From Nemopilema nomurai (taxonomy: Eukaryota > Cnidaria > Scyphozoa > Rhizostomeae > Rhizostomatidae): a stretch of 64,000 nucleotides of DNA. The notes beneath the pieces are model-generated. The model worked only from the letters and a program-made list of their open reading frames with translations. It was not told the origin of the DNA and made no database searches. Made by a program: the position numbers and the translations under genes. Shown piece by piece: positions 12,150-26,600 of this stretch; the stretch's first letter is position 1, and each line of letters starts with the position of its first letter. The stretch spans positions 1,922,738 through 1,986,737 of the forward strand of contig ML133388.1 of the NCBI GenBank assembly GCA_003864495.1, read 5' to 3'.

Positions 12150-14997
12150 GTATAGAGAAATGTTGTCTACTTGCAATCGATTGTTTTGGATTTGCATCAA
12201 TGTTATCCGTTCGGTGTGGTTTTCAGTAATTCAATGCATGTCACAATTGGGTTGAAATCAGTTGATAGATTAACGTACTTTACGGTACCGCCAATGTTAA
12301 CCGATTCAATGCTACACTAATTAACATCATCTCATAGAAGTAAAAATTACCTAAATCATGCCCCAGGATAGGGTGTGAGATAAACGTCCTTTAAATACTA
12401 AAACATCTTTCCATTTAACGATTTATTAATTTTTTCTACATATTCTTGATTTGTATTTGTCACAGCTGTCTTTGAAGTTTTTAGCCCTGTCGCTCTGCAT
12501 TTTGCTCGTCTCCAGCAGAGACCCCATTACTATCTCTAGGTAGTGTCATCATATATTTTGTAGCAAAGCAACCGCAAGAGGGAAACCCATAAACAGGTGG
12601 AAAGTGGAAATCAGATCACAAGGCCTTTCTGTATAGTTCTCTTTTGGGGTGTTATGTCCCCGGGCCCATGTCATCACCATCCTTCATCCATGGTTTGTAA
12701 TTAAGGCATGTTTCCTTTTTGCTACTGTACTTTGGTCTGATGAACGAAAATCATATTGTTAAATTTGTAAGTCAGGAAACATTTAAGTTTTTCAAGCATA
12801 TATGCGAATGCAATTCAATGCATGCGTGTGCATTTTTAAACAATAAGAAGAAAAAACTTTTCCTAAATTTCAGGATAATAGAGGTCTGAAAGAAGCACTT
12901 TTTTGATATACTTTTGCAGCCAAACTTTGTAATTGAAATTCAATCATTCCCGGTCGGCTGTCTATCAATGCAGTAAGCCATGCATTTGCGCACACACTAT
13001 TAAGTCGCGTGCGATTGATTCCCATACCCAGCATTAAAAAAACAACCAAATTTGTACTTCCAAGTCTTTTAATTGATAGGCAATTACCACGTCGTAATTA
13101 CGTATATGAGAAATCCCCCAGCGATTCAAAAGTAACCGTGAGAGAGTAGACGATTGAATTGATTGGTCGTTGCCTTTGTCCAATCAACAGCTTTCATTTT
13201 TATTGTAGAAGCTAAAGATGAGTCACTGTTTGACGTAATTAGCAGCCTACCTTCGAGGACCGTACAGTGGACGATCGCCTTCGTGTAGAAACGTAGATGA
13301 ATTCTTCAAAATAGTTTTCTTCAACCATACAATTCTCTAGAATGAGATTATCAGTTCTTTTCACGAAGTGGTACATTTGCTGCAGACCGTATTTGGGTAT
13401 TAGCTAACGATGAGTCATCATGTCGTAAGGCTACCAAGAACAATGAGGCAAAGATAAACAAACTAAATGGGCGGTGTGAGCGTATGACGTCATTGGCTCA
13501 GCGAAAAGGGAGAGATTTGAAAAGATTTCAAATCGCATTTCAAAACAAAAGGCGAAGAGAAGGTACCGCATTTTCGAATCCCGTTGAAAGTTGATGTAAA
13601 GGAGAATGAATTACAAAAAGCAAGTTCACGGCGAATTATAAATTTATAAGGAAAGTTCTAAAGTGAAAATGCTCATCAGGATGGGGTCTGCAAAGGGAAG
13701 ATCCAATAGGTTTCGAAAGTACAACCCACTTACAAAAGTGTTGCACAGGTTGACTCAGGTCGAAACTACTGAGGATATTACCTATAACCTTTTAGGCCAT
13801 ATGACCAACGGTGTTGAGTGTAAATTCAAAGAGTGGTGCTGAATCATTTTTTTCTATAATTATGAAACATTTAGTAAGGGTGAAGATTGAGGCATATCAT
13901 TTGCAAAGCTACAAAAGGAACTACTGTAACTGAGGAATCTTCATATTGTTAAAAGGGGATTGGGATAACAGTGCAAGAAGGTCATGTATGGTTTTTGGAG
14001 GGTTTTCTAGTTAGAATAAGTCTTCTAAAATATATTTGAGATTTATCGCCCTCTTTTTGTTTGTGGGCTCCAATAAGAAGTATACAAACGTAATTTTTCC
14101 TGAACAGGGCCGGTAAGCTTTTTATTTTGTCATTCACCTTAATTGTCGAGTGCATTGAAGAATTTCGTGGGCGCAAAAGCTGATAATATAACAAGACCCA
14201 CCCTACTTTCCTTCTTTTTTCGGCCTACGGCCACATTACTCATTCGCTAATTTATATTTTGAATTAGATTCACTGACTTTGCTTTTTAACTGTCCTTTTG
14301 ACGTGCAAAATTTTAATGACTGCACAAAATGTCGAAATAACTCGTCAATTTAATTTTGTGCCTTTGCTAACGAACGTTGAAACTTCATTTCCTTGCCTCA
14401 ATGAAATTCCACTGAGGGGAATATCCATGGAAACAAGGCTACCCTTGTTGCCCTGTGTTCAATTTCCCGTGTGACCTGTAAAGAATGTTTGATCAATAGC
14501 TGGACGCGTCGTTTATGAGATGCGAGAATTGGCAATCACAAATTTTGATATTAAAGTTGCCTTATAGTGTTATTGCTGCTTTCAAGGATTTCCAGGGTGC
14601 TAAAGGATTTGTGTGAACTGTTATCTATTCGCTTCGTGTGTGGATTGTCAGAGAAAACGCTAATAGTGTTTGATATGTTTTTGAAGAAGTCGACGCCTCA
14701 TTATTTCGTTCATGGGTGATGATGTTTGCTCAGTTCTTGATAAATGTGGATTAGGACCCGAGCAAGAGCATCCATTCACCGTGCGAATGTGAAAATGGAC
14801 TGCAGATGGTAGAATATTAGTATTTTTCACTGTTCTTGTTCAAACTATCGTCACAAAATTAATCCGACAGAAAGCTAACCGGCTCTCTCCAAGAAATCAT
14901 AACCACAAACACACTTCGATCCCAACTTTGGGATTTCGGCCGATGAATAAATTGCTATAGTGCGTTGACAAAGCACTGCAGCCATCAATGTTGCAGG
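12150..14997. other. Noncoding stretch, nothing recognised
   Basis: AT-rich sequence without a supported gene. A CRE-like TGACGTCA next to an ATTGG (inverted CCAAT) around 13486-13496 is the only regulatory-looking spot. Short frames, including a 26-codon one starting at 14712, lack similarity and clean splice context. Confidence 0.4.
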
Positions 14998-15013
14998 ATG
15001 CCGGAGCTAATTG
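14998..15013 (+). other. PLEKHG5: Candidate short alternative first exon of PLEKHG5
   Basis: ATGCCGGAGCTAATTG is followed directly by a strong GTAAGT donor in phase 1. Spliced to the exon at 23570, it would read MPELI-D-DGEKYC. That parallels the main first exon, which joins the same acceptor as HLL-D-DGEKYC. The coding part is only 16 nt, so this stays a candidate. Confidence 0.3.
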
Positions 15014-18000
15014 GTAAGTACCCAGTTATTGGTTTACCAATAAACAGTCTCCTTAGTTTTGTCTGATCGGCAGAACACTCGAACAGAGGTTTTGTCTGAG
15101 TCAAAATAATTTTTTTCACTTAACAAGACGGTGCCTTTTGCCAGGTCCCAAACAATACAGTGACGTTACGGATTATGCATCGGCAGAAAATCTCTTTAAC
15201 CTGATAAAAATATTCTAGATAAAGACGCAGTAGCAGGGAAAACCAAGATGTTGGGAAAACTAACGATCTCCTTTCTCACCTGTGGTTTTTTATGAAATCA
15301 ATCGTCTCTGTGTTAGGCCTAGGGAAATTTTTATAAATTTTCGGCCATAACAGACATGAGAGGTGGTTTAATTATTGGATAAGTAGGCCGCCAATCGATT
15401 TCCTATCATGGCTTCATTTCCTTGATATCTGAAGTCATGTTTTAGTGTGAGTGCTTCAAGGCAGACCCATATATCCGATGAAGAAACCAGACAATTGAAC
15501 GCAAACTGTCATGTTCTTCTGAAAGAATAAGGCAGGAAATAATATTCCAATCGTTTCCATCAAGTTTTCATCAAACTTCATCATAAATTCTTCTATTTCA
15601 TTTTCGCATCTATTTATTTGAAATTGTGAATCTCCACTCCCATCAAGCATATATAAAAGTTATTATTTTTCAAATAAGGATCATGAAAATTTGCTGAAAA
15701 CATTTACCTGTTTTGCTCTATTGCACAAGTCTTTACATAATACCATTCCGTCTTAAGGAGTTTGTGCTTTCCTTTCCCAACCCTATAATTTTGCAAATGT
15801 GAATGCTCTTGAGAATAGATTTGTGTTGCCAAAAGTTTCCTAGTTATCTCTTCCTTAAATATTGGCAAAGATTTTCTTGTTATAAACAACAATATTCCTT
15901 CAAGATTCTTTTGGTCATCCTTGTTGCCTTTATCCAACTCTCCCCCCTGGTGGAGATGATCACCCAAGGTATTATTGATATTGCACCAAGCCACCAACTC
16001 ATTTAGAAATATGTGACATTATACCTCCAAAAGATAACAACTTGATTTAATATTTAATGATGGCCTGTTTTCTGGGAATATTAAGCTTTAGATTAAACTT
16101 GCATTTGAAATTTGTTTAATTATCCCAAATCAATCATTCAAATTGAGAATCAACAGATATCAAGTCAATTCTGAACAATCTAATTCATTTATTTGCCCAA
16201 GAAGGAAAGCCTGTTAGTTGTTTTTCAATTTTAGGTATTATATGTTTTAAAAGTCAGTTTCTAGTTAGGCAATCAATTAAAGTGGCATCCATCAGGGTTT
16301 TCGATTGAATATAATCCCTGAATCTTGTCTATGCTAATTAAAGACTTTTCAAATTGCCCATATACAGTCTGGACATCTCTAATGATGGTTGTACAAAAAT
16401 TTCTTTTCTCCGTTGTTTCCTTTGATTTTTTGATAAAATAAGTTTATGTTTGATGAAAATAAGATGGCAATAAGTTTACTACACATGGTAGCTGCTTTTT
16501 GTCTACTGGTACTTGCTACTTGATCAAAAATTTCATCCCCTTAACCTGGTCAGTATCAAGCTACAAGTTCCAATGTTCTGATTAATTTAATTTGCCCATA
16601 TCAGTCATTGGTCAATTTGAAGTTCACCGACCTGTCAAAATAGGCCAGATAATTTTGTAATTTCAGACTATTTTTTGAAATGCAAGTCGTTTAAATCACC
16701 CGAAGGGTTTTCTACTGATGCATGGTCGATAAAGCTCAATACCTTGCTTAAATCTATATTGTACACTTGCTTTCATTTATGCTTCTGTTCAATTGTTTTC
16801 TGGTGTGTGCAGCTAAAATGACATATTATAAGCAACCTTAGTTTTGCTGTAAATGCCATCTTATTTGAGTTTACTGTTAAAAATGGATAAGATAGAAATC
16901 ATAACTATCTAATCAAGAGTAATTCTGATGTTTATGAGAAAGCAAGAGTAATTTTCATGATTTTAATTAACAATAGATTTTTGATATGCTCTTCCTTAGA
17001 ATATTTATGGTGGTTGGCTTGAATTGTTTTTATGGATTAAACATCAGCATCAATTCATAATTTTGTCTAAATCAATTTCCAAGTTCAAGGATATTTAAGA
17101 ATATTTTGAGATATTGGGTGTAAGGAATCTGCTTTTCATATTCTTATTGAAAACACCCTAAACAGCAAAAAGCATCTCTATGTTTAATCTTTTCCTTTGT
17201 AAATAAAGAAATTAAAGCTAAGTGGTTTAAATTAATCCATTCTATTGTCTAGCAAATTGAATTTGAATGGGAAGGACACTTCCTTAATTTAATATTTGAT
17301 ACTGGCTTTTAGCTTTCACAGTTGTAGAAGGGAATGCTAGTTTTTTGTGCTTCCTGCTGAGAGAATTCTATTATTGATCACCAGTATACACTGCCTTGTT
17401 TCCTGAATGCTCAATTAATATTTCTGGTCTGTGCCAAGTTCTGGTTGCACAACAATTGAATGAGGCACATTGCCAAAGTCCTTTCTGTTATCCATAAACA
17501 CATTTCCAATGCATGTCTCCTGTGGTTTTTGTTGTTGGGTAAAATTCTGGATGCTTAGCTCCTTTGATTGAGTAAAATACCAGTTGTACCAGTTTGTTAA
17601 GGGCCTTGAAAAGAAACAATAAACAGTGAAGTGACAAATTTTTAGATAAGACTTGCGGGTTGGAGGCTCTTATTAAGAAGGTCATATTTCATTTTGAATT
17701 AAAATTTGACAATTAGTGGCAAATGTACCATTACAACAGCACATAAAACATTCATGTGAGCTTCAGTAGAGGAGCTTAGAGCTACAATAGCCTTTTTTGG
17801 CAAGACCCATCATATTTGGCTCTTTCTGAATCTGGCCATAAAATTGCTCCATTTTCCTTACCTATCTTACTAATGCAGCTAATTATCTGCCTACCTGATA
17901 TTCTGTTCTCAAAATGCTAATGCTTGATTCAATTATCTATGTTGTTTAGGATTTGGAAGGCATCCAGTTTTGACCCTGAAAAATTAACCATTCAATAGTC

Positions 18001-19430
18001 ATATCCTTGTTTATGGTCTGGACAAATGTTCCTTCCACCCGCATTATATTCATTTGCATTCAAAATGTTGTTTATACAGAATGGTTTTAGATGTACTGTG
18101 ACTGCATGAAGGGCTTATTAGAGGGTATTCTAGAGACTTTTCTTACCCATTGTTTGGTAGCATTTCCTGTCTGATCAGTGATATGCATAATATGGTAGGG
18201 TATACAGAATACTTTGCAAACTCAAGATGATAAAGCCGTGCTAACTTAGGTAGCACAGGTTATAAAAGGCATTAAAGTGAAGAATTAACGAGCTCAGCTC
18301 CCTTTGACGCCCTCAGCATTAGTTGAATAACCACTGTTGGGTCTGATTCCTTACATTGCTTCTAAGGATCATTATGGATGTGTGAGAAACACAAATAAGC
18401 CAGCGATGACCTTGTTGGTTTGTTTCTGAACCTTCATCCGAAAAAACGCTCACTGGTTCAATCACTTTTCTTTTTGCCCCTGAAGATGCAAATGGTTCGT
18501 CTCAGGCGAAAAGCCCAACCCTAAAATGTCAGTGGCTTATCGTGGTTAGAAAAATTTCTGCTGTGTATGCAAATGGCTTCACCTGGTTTTTTGCACATGG
18601 TATGAGAGGAATGAACGGTCATCGTTCAGGTCGCCTTTAGTTCTCTGCTGGAGAGGCAAGAACGCGAGGATAATTTGAGGTACCCCGCTATGTGCGATCA
18701 TTTCTAGAGAACAAAGAGGTATTTTCCTTTTCTCAAAGAAGGTTTGGCTTTTACTTTTCAAAGAAATCTTTAAAGCTTGTTTGGATGTAGGCATTTCGTC
18801 TTCGGTCGCTAATAATTATCGGGAAATTCTAGGTCAATCTGAAACACCTTATAAGCTTGAAAGTTTTCCAAGCAAAGCTGCAAGTTCCCCTTATTTGGCT
18901 GGAAGTCGTACGTGAACACCAGGTTTAGGTGGGTTGCTCCTTCGCAGCACAATTTTGGTCGGGAAGCACCTGAAGATAGTCGAACGTCTGTTAGCCGTAA
19001 ATTGCATTCATTAATCCTAGGTAAAGATGTTTTTAATAGTTGAAAATTTCTGATCAGGACGCGTAAATGAACTACCAGAGCATGCAAACCAGGGTAAAAT
19101 TCACTGCCAGTACACGTTTTTTTAAAGAAACCGGTTTATAAGAAACCTAGTACTAGAGCCCCAAAAATTTAGAAAATTTTTAAACTAAATCAATATTTTT
19201 AAGAAACTCCAGAAAAAATAAGATGACAAATAATATGTTGCGGGTGTCTCGGTAATAATACGAAAATAATACTACAGCTAAAAACAATACTACAGCTTTA
19301 AGCACACTGTACCGGGTGTCTCGATAAAAAGTACCCCTGGCTCCATAAGAATGATGAACAAGAGATACGATATCAAATCTTACTGTTGTCTCACGAACTT
19401 TTATACAATTAATATGGAACTTTTTTCTAT

Positions 19431-19483
19431 GATTTTGGTCTAAGTTGTCATCACATCTTGATTTTGGTCTAAGTTGTCATCAC
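19431..19483. repeat. Tandem duplication, 24-bp unit at 29-bp period
   Basis: GATTTTGGTCTAAGTTGTCA plus TCAC occurs identically at 19431-19454 and 19460-19483, separated by five bases. No function is apparent. Confidence 0.85.
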
Positions 19484-20058
19484 GTCCCTGAATGCGTAAA
19501 GTACCCATTGCCGTGATGTGTCTACAGAGGCAAGATACACGTCATGGCTTTCAAGATGATCAGTATAACGCGTTTGCTTGTCGTCGAAACAGAGACAGAA
19601 ATAGTCGAATACGTCAATGGGATTAGCTCACACTTCAGAGCCCTCGTTCTTCTCTTTCTCACATACCTGTTCAATATTAGAGTGAACTATTATTTCCTGT
19701 AATCTAGTACTTCACAGGGTATCCTAATATGGTCACGTTACAATAAGTCGTTCTCGCAACGGTGCACTCCCCCGCATCAGCCCCCACCAGCATAGGCCCT
19801 CCACATAACAAGGTGGGAAGTTTCTCTACACATTATACTTCTATCTACAATGCCTGCCAAAAGTTCTTGGAACACATCAGTATTTCTCCTGGTTTTGTGT
19901 TTTTCATCTACATGATGTGACAATGCCTGCTACCCAGCTCCGACCCCCACCTTCCGCAACAAAAAAATGTTGATAACGAAGTACATCGTCCAGTCAACCT
20001 TGGGAATAAAGTTAGATGCGAAAACAACGCTTCGTTTGACAGCAGGACAGCAGAAGAA

Positions 20059-20072
20059 GGGGGGGGGGGGGG
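20059..20072. repeat. G14 homopolymer run
   Basis: Fourteen consecutive G residues within a G-rich patch. It could form a quadruplex or reflect a sequencing-length ambiguity, and it explains the glycine-rich or proline-rich frames that cross it. Confidence 0.85.
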
Positions 20073-20662
20073 TGGTGTTGTGGATCAATGAACACGAGTC
20101 AAGAATTGTCATTAGTGTTCCAAAAATGTTGGGCAAAGCCGCAATATAGCTATAATTAACACGTACCCTAGTTGAGGTAAAAAAGTGTAATGGGACTCCA
20201 TACGCCAGCAGGCAAAACGAGGGCCCAGTTTCTAAGCGTTTTGACAGACGTGTTGACAAGGATTTTCACGATAGCCTGCGCAAGGCCCTGACAGCGAGTG
20301 ACAAAAAGCACTCATGATTTTCCATCACCTCGTTACCTATTATTTAGCCCTGCAAATATTACTCAGTGTGTTTGTTGTTCAGTGGTCTGTTTGCTCACCA
20401 AGTGTCAAGAATAGCAGGTCACTACAACTTTCTGCTTGTCAGGAAAGGCACGATAAAGACTTTCACAACAAACAAAGTGTTGTTTAATGTACACTATCCA
20501 TTGTAAAGCAGACATTTGAGTTCCCCGCCTTGCAACCGGATTCGACATGAATGCCATGTTTAGTACAACGTAGGCCCACGGTCAAGGCCTGGATAGTTAT
20601 GCGTCAAAAAGAAGGCTTCTTCGGTTTGCAGTTAGCTTTTTCAGCCGGTGGAGCCTAGGAGA

Positions 20663-23600
20663 ATGAATCTGTTTTCATCGAAGAACAAGACTGCTGATGC
20701 TTCCTCAAGATCGCCTTCGCCCCTGGCGCGCTTGACCCGGGGACGCCAAACCAGGAAGCAGCAGAAAGAACGTTTTCGCCAATCCTCCGATTCCTTGCTG
20801 GACGGAATCCTGAGTTCGCCGAGTTCCACGCCAGGCGCCTCTCCAAACTTGAATGACCGGATTAGTGACGATTCATTTTTCATCCGGTCATACTCTTTGC
20901 CACTCTTTAAAAGCAAAACCGACCCGAGATATGTGCACTTGCTCGGTAAATATGGCTTACTTTTTGCTTAGTCTGTCAATTGAAGCAAGCGTCCTTACCA
21001 TCACGAAGCATCTTGAATCGTTTTGTCTACAAGCACTGTAATGACCGGTGCATTGTCTGAAGTTTTAAAGACCGGATTCTCTGACCTGATTTATTGCGAA
21101 CGTGACCTAGGCCAGCTGGATGACCTACGGTAGATGAAAGTTTTCACTCTCACTCGTTTGGAATTAACACCCCCACAATTACAGTCACAATTGTAAAAAA
21201 TCTGTTGCGGCTTTAAGTGTGCTTGTTTATGCACATGCACTCAAACGAGCTTAAATCGATATTATTGAGCTTAATGTATTTAATTGTGATTCTGGGAAGG
21301 TTTGCTGGAGCTGTGAATTGAGTCGTGGGCCTAAATGGAGTGCTTTTCGTGACGGCTGTAAAATAACACAACTTTCTTTGTATTCCAGTAAATGGCACAA
21401 CTACCACGCATCGTCAGTCTAACATAATTTATTTTTAAAATTGGTTTAACATCACCACTCTTTTGTGGGCAGCGTGTGCTTTTAATTTCTGATTTTTGAC
21501 CCCAGTGTGACTTGATATATACATGTGACGTGGTTATTTGGTATTAGGTTAAAACGAGGGTTTTTTCATAGCCAAAGATTCAAATTCAGTCACTTCGTTT
21601 CGGATTCGTTCAAATCTGCACTATTGTATTGCTCGCTCTCGTTTTAACAAGATTCGTAGCCTAATCTTCTAAACTTTAGATTAGCCAGTTTGTGAAATCC
21701 TAGGCAATTATACCCGTATATTCGCGTGGGCAGGGTGTCAAATTTCCTTATTTAGTCATTGAAAACATCACGACAGCAGCTGTGACGCGAAATTTTTAAG
21801 TAAACCTGGCCGAATGATTGCGCAATAAGCAGTACTGGAATCGGTACTACATCTCAAGCGAAGCCTAACTGTTGCGTAATAATCAAGTAAGGACTGGGCG
21901 AGATATTTTTCCACGAGGAATGTCAGTACATCAACATTTTCTTTAAACTATAGCAGGATCAAGGCCGGAAATGTTTTATTTGAAAGCGAGGAGAGGGGAG
22001 CGGGCTAGGGGGAGAAGTTCTAAATGTGAAGCTTGCAAAAAGTTTTGTAAAAGCAGCTACTATCATTATAGCATAAGACCCTTCGTACTAATTAACTTAT
22101 TAACTTTGTAAAGATATACTTCTTGTGGAAAGGTAAAGACAACTTTGGAAATTATTTAGGACTTAAATTTAATTTTAATTGTTAAATTTAATTGTGATTT
22201 ATATTTTTTCAGCTCCAAATTTCACACCTTCTAAAAATTTTGATAATATATCAATGTCATGGCTCTACTAAACAAAATTATAATATGTGACCCTCTCTTT
22301 CTACTTACAAATTTCATTTTCTACTTACAATTTCTTTCTATATGACTGGTTTCCCCGGCCCTGAGAAAAGTTGCCCGGTTTCGGTTCATCGTGTTCAAGC
22401 CAAAATAGAGGCTATGATGGCTCTTTTGCTTTCACGCGGGACATAACTCCTGACAGAAAGACGGATCAATGTAGTTTACACTTTATGCCCTTTTGTCTGC
22501 TACCATGAACATGAACTATGCTATTCATATGCAAAACGCTGTCAATTTATTGATGATACAATCGAGCAGTGCTCTTCCATGAAAAAGTTTCAGATATTTC
22601 CAGAAATAATTGTGTTAGGCCCTGTGTTGACGAACAAAAATCGCCTTTCCAGGCTTTCGTTTCACAGCCCTTAAGACAAATCATAACCATACCTGCTTGC
22701 ACATGCTGTCATTTTCCTCACAAGTCTTCACTGAACTGTGAATTTAAGCGCTGCTTCACCACTCGCTTTGTATAGCCCCCAATAAAAAGATTTCCAATGT
22801 AAAACCATTAATGAGTCATTGGGGGTGGGTCCACCAAAACAATAGGTAACGTATTCATTCGCTAGGGTAGTGTTTATAATTGTCCCCACCTTTGAGGGAT
22901 GACCCAGTTGTAAGTGGTTACATGAGGACATAATAATGCTTATTGTCGCCCGCGATATCATACTTGTAGAATCTCATTTGGGGAAATTTAACAGCAATGA
23001 TAGCTAGAACGAAAATTTAGCTCAAGTAAATCCTGCCCCTTTTGGTCAGTACATGAAGTAACAAGGTACTTTAGAGACAAAGATACAGGGCGAATAGTGA
23101 AGTTATAGACAGACTGACAAAGGATATACAGCCTACTTAGAATACTTTTTTATAAACCACAATGAACGTATAATTTTTTCGTTTAATAACATGTAAGTTC
23201 CATTTACCTTACGTCGTCCGAAACTAAATTTTAGTTTTTATATATTGCTTTGGGGGAGATCTAACACTGCGGTTCGTCTGTAATTGGTCATCGGAAGACA
23301 AAAGTAATTGTAATTACATAGGCATGGCTGTGTTTGGTCTATGATTGGTCTGACCGCAATTTTATTTTGGCATGACATCATTGTTAATCCCGTGATATCA
23401 CGGCCTTTTGAAAGTGATATCAGAATATTGATAGTGGCCTTTTGATTGTGATATCAAATATAAACCATATCGACCTACTTGGGTTCGTTATTTTTTAGTA
23501 GGATTTCTCTTCAAAATTTTATAATATGATTTGGTTGTATTATAATGCGATGCCTCTTTTTGGTTTTAGATGACGGCGAAAAATATTGCCAAGGTCGAAA

Positions 23601-26600
23601 ATGCAAGCATCCAGGGAAAATGCCTGCAGTCAAGGTATGGTGCATTTTTTAGCCCTTGGTAATGGCGAAAGGTCGACAGAAATCAAATATGTACAAAGCA
23701 AAGTTCGTTCTAGTTAAGAGTGAGAGTATCTTGTGATGGTATTATTCTGCATTGAGTGACTTATATAGCTTATTGTAGTTTATTGGTGAGTAGTTTTGCA
23801 ATGTTGGTTTTCAGTCATTGGTTGGCCTAATATCCAGTCGTATCGTATGCAACTCCATAAGGAATCCAGCGCCACTCTTTAAGAAACTCCTAAGAACCGA
23901 GCCTTGCATTGTTTCGTATTTTGAGAAGACACTCTCGTCTCCATTCTACTCTAACCTCTAGCCTATTATTTCTGTGGGGGTGCCTCAGGGATCAGTCATG
24001 TCCCTCTTCTTTTCTTATGCTGCATTTCACATCTTGTTCTCCAAACTCCTTAACATTGCTCACAGTTGCTCAGCCCAAGATTTACTGTTCCAAATTTTTA
24101 GATGCCGATCTCCACCCGACCCTTTATCTACCACTATATCTATCCACTGTTGATTTAGCTCTCCTCGTACTCTTCGTCCCACATCAGTTTCCGGTTGTTG
24201 CTGTTGCATTGCCGATGTCACCTCCCATTACCACGACGAAGTAAATAACCAAACAGTTTCTACTCCACTTACAGTCTGTCTATTTTTCAGTACAACATAT
24301 TTAAGACGTTCGATAAGCCCACTTGGTACTGCCTCATGTTGCAAAAAGCTAGTTCCGAGTTCTCAGGGTATTTTCCCACGAGGCACGTATGTTCTTCATA
24401 GCCAACGAAGGACCACTGTTCAGACTACATGCGCCTCTCATTTAATAGATGCTTTGACGTCCTGGTTTTTGGAGCCTATATTGCCTCCTTCGTTGCTAGC
24501 TGTTTCGATTGATTCTTCACGGATAAAGAATCTTTGTAGCTTCTCCAATACCCGACTTTTTAGAGTGAAGTCACTATAATCAAAAAAGTGTTCTTTCCAT
24601 GATTGTGATATAATTTAAAAGTACCTTTTTATGTATAATTTAGGAGGACAATGTGTCGAGTGGAAACGAAATTATTTTTCGAATGTTCAGAGTTAGAGCT
24701 AAAGCAGTATTGCACCTGATTCAAAGCAAGCGTGCAAGACCAATAGTTAGGCTTGATGGTATTAAACTGTTTATGCAAGGGATGGCTTGAGTCTTGGTTC
24801 GTCAAGGGGAATACTCTGGGTATTGACTGCGTTTTTGTTATTCGCGTATCACGTGATGCAACAATACACCTATGTGGAGGAGGCATCAGACTCCCACGCT
24901 TACTGCCTAATCGCTTGTATTTATCAAATTCAGCCGCTTTCAATCATTATGGATGTTAACGAAACGAACTGGCACGCCTCTCTCTGCTGGAAGAATGGTT
25001 ATGCCAAGCTTTTCTTATTAATTCCTCAAACTCATTGTGATTAATTGTGTACAGCCTCCCATTTTTTCTTTACTCTATTTTCGCATCGTAAGCACGTGAG
25101 TCACATCGGAAGAATTCCGCTTCCAAGAATTTTCTCTCTTCAAACGATCATTTGCGACCAACAGCGTCTCGGATTTTCGGCAAAAATTCCTCAACATTAC
25201 CTCTCTTAGTTTATTTGTTTATTCAAACCCCAGTGGCATACAAAGTTGGTTTGTTGCCGTTATTTCCCATCCATATTCAAAGCAGTGCCTCAGTGCTGTG
25301 GGTTAGGGGATTTGCTTTATCGTATTCCCTGCAGCTCAAGGCTAGGACATTTTCCTGTTTCATAGGTCAGCTTCCGGCCAATATCACTTAGCCCACGTGC
25401 ACCGTAAGTCAACCCACTATATTATGCGAAGCGATCAGAACATAAAATGTCATTTCGCTAGCACGACGTATCAACAATGCCGCTGGTAAAATCGTTTAGC
25501 TTAAACAATTTGCATGCGCTTTTTGGAGGCAGAAAGATCAAGCATGCTAAAAAATATTCGTTGGTGAGTTCTTTAGTTGTTGAAATTTGAATGCATTATA
25601 CTCCATTTTAATTCAACGTTCATGATTCCGTAATTTCCATCGTTTCATATTGTTGCCTTACTAGCTAAGTGGTTTGCACATCAAGTTATTAGAGTTTATG
25701 TTTTATTTTTGGTATTAAGAAACATTACCACAGTCAAATTTTGAATGATAAGAATTCATCCAATTGACTTTAAATTGACATAAATGTTAGCATTCTGTAA
25801 CAGCACTAATGCCGTGGTATAATTCTATGCTACTTTTTCAGTACACTTTTTTGTCCTTCCCAAGTTTAAGCTTTTTAAAATGTCATTACAGTGACGGCTC
25901 TTGTTAGTCGTTCTTCTGAACACTGCATTAGCGCCAATGACATTAAAGGGGGCATGTTTTTACGTGTTGGTTTTTCAGTTGCACCCTGATAACTAAACGA
26001 TTGCATCCCTCAATAGATTCACGTTCATCATTGTTGTTATTTAAACTTTCGTCAATGTCACTTAATTACGAATGGCGAAAGTAACGTAACGAAGATTCTT
26101 TGGTGACGTTCTTTCGCATCCTATTTAGCGTACCCCGTTTTGCATACTCTCTTTTGTAGAAGACCTTTGAAAATCATAACTCAAAATTGGAGCACCTCCC
26201 ACCATAAACTTGAGTGTTTGCGACCATTGATAATTTCTATGGTTACTACGTGGGATGAGCTTTTCTACAGAGTGGTGAAACGAAACACAGCGTATAAGAT
26301 GATTCTTATCTTTTAACAATTGACCTGCATTTGAGCTCTGAATTTTGATCTTTGCTTCTGTTAAAATTCCGACGGTTGGCCCACAACATTCTAAGGGGTC
26401 CTTCTCCGGCTCCGTATAGAGACGGGTCTTAAGCCTCGTAACAGGGAACGAACTTCTTAAGCCTCGTAACAGGGAACGAACTTAATCTCGTAACAGGGAA
26501 CGAGCTTAATCGACCCAACACTTTAATACGCTACGGTATTGTCATGGTAGGCACATGGAGAGAAACTGTTAGTCTTAAGCTTTGGAGCGTTCTTTTCAAT

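Larger units (their letters stand above)
15014..20662. other. Noncoding stretch upstream of PLEKHG5 exon 1
   Basis: No supported gene. It holds a 24-bp tandem duplication (19431-19483), two GGGTGTCTCG direct repeats near 19240 and 19314 that may be transposon remnants, and a run of 14 G at 20059-20072. The remainder is AT-rich with short unsupported frames on both strands. Confidence 0.45.

Noticed and set aside
14712..14790. 26-codon frame MGDDVCSVLDKCGLGPEQEH and onward
   Set aside because: No good donor in a phase that joins the next PLEKHG5 exon, no similarity and an early stop.
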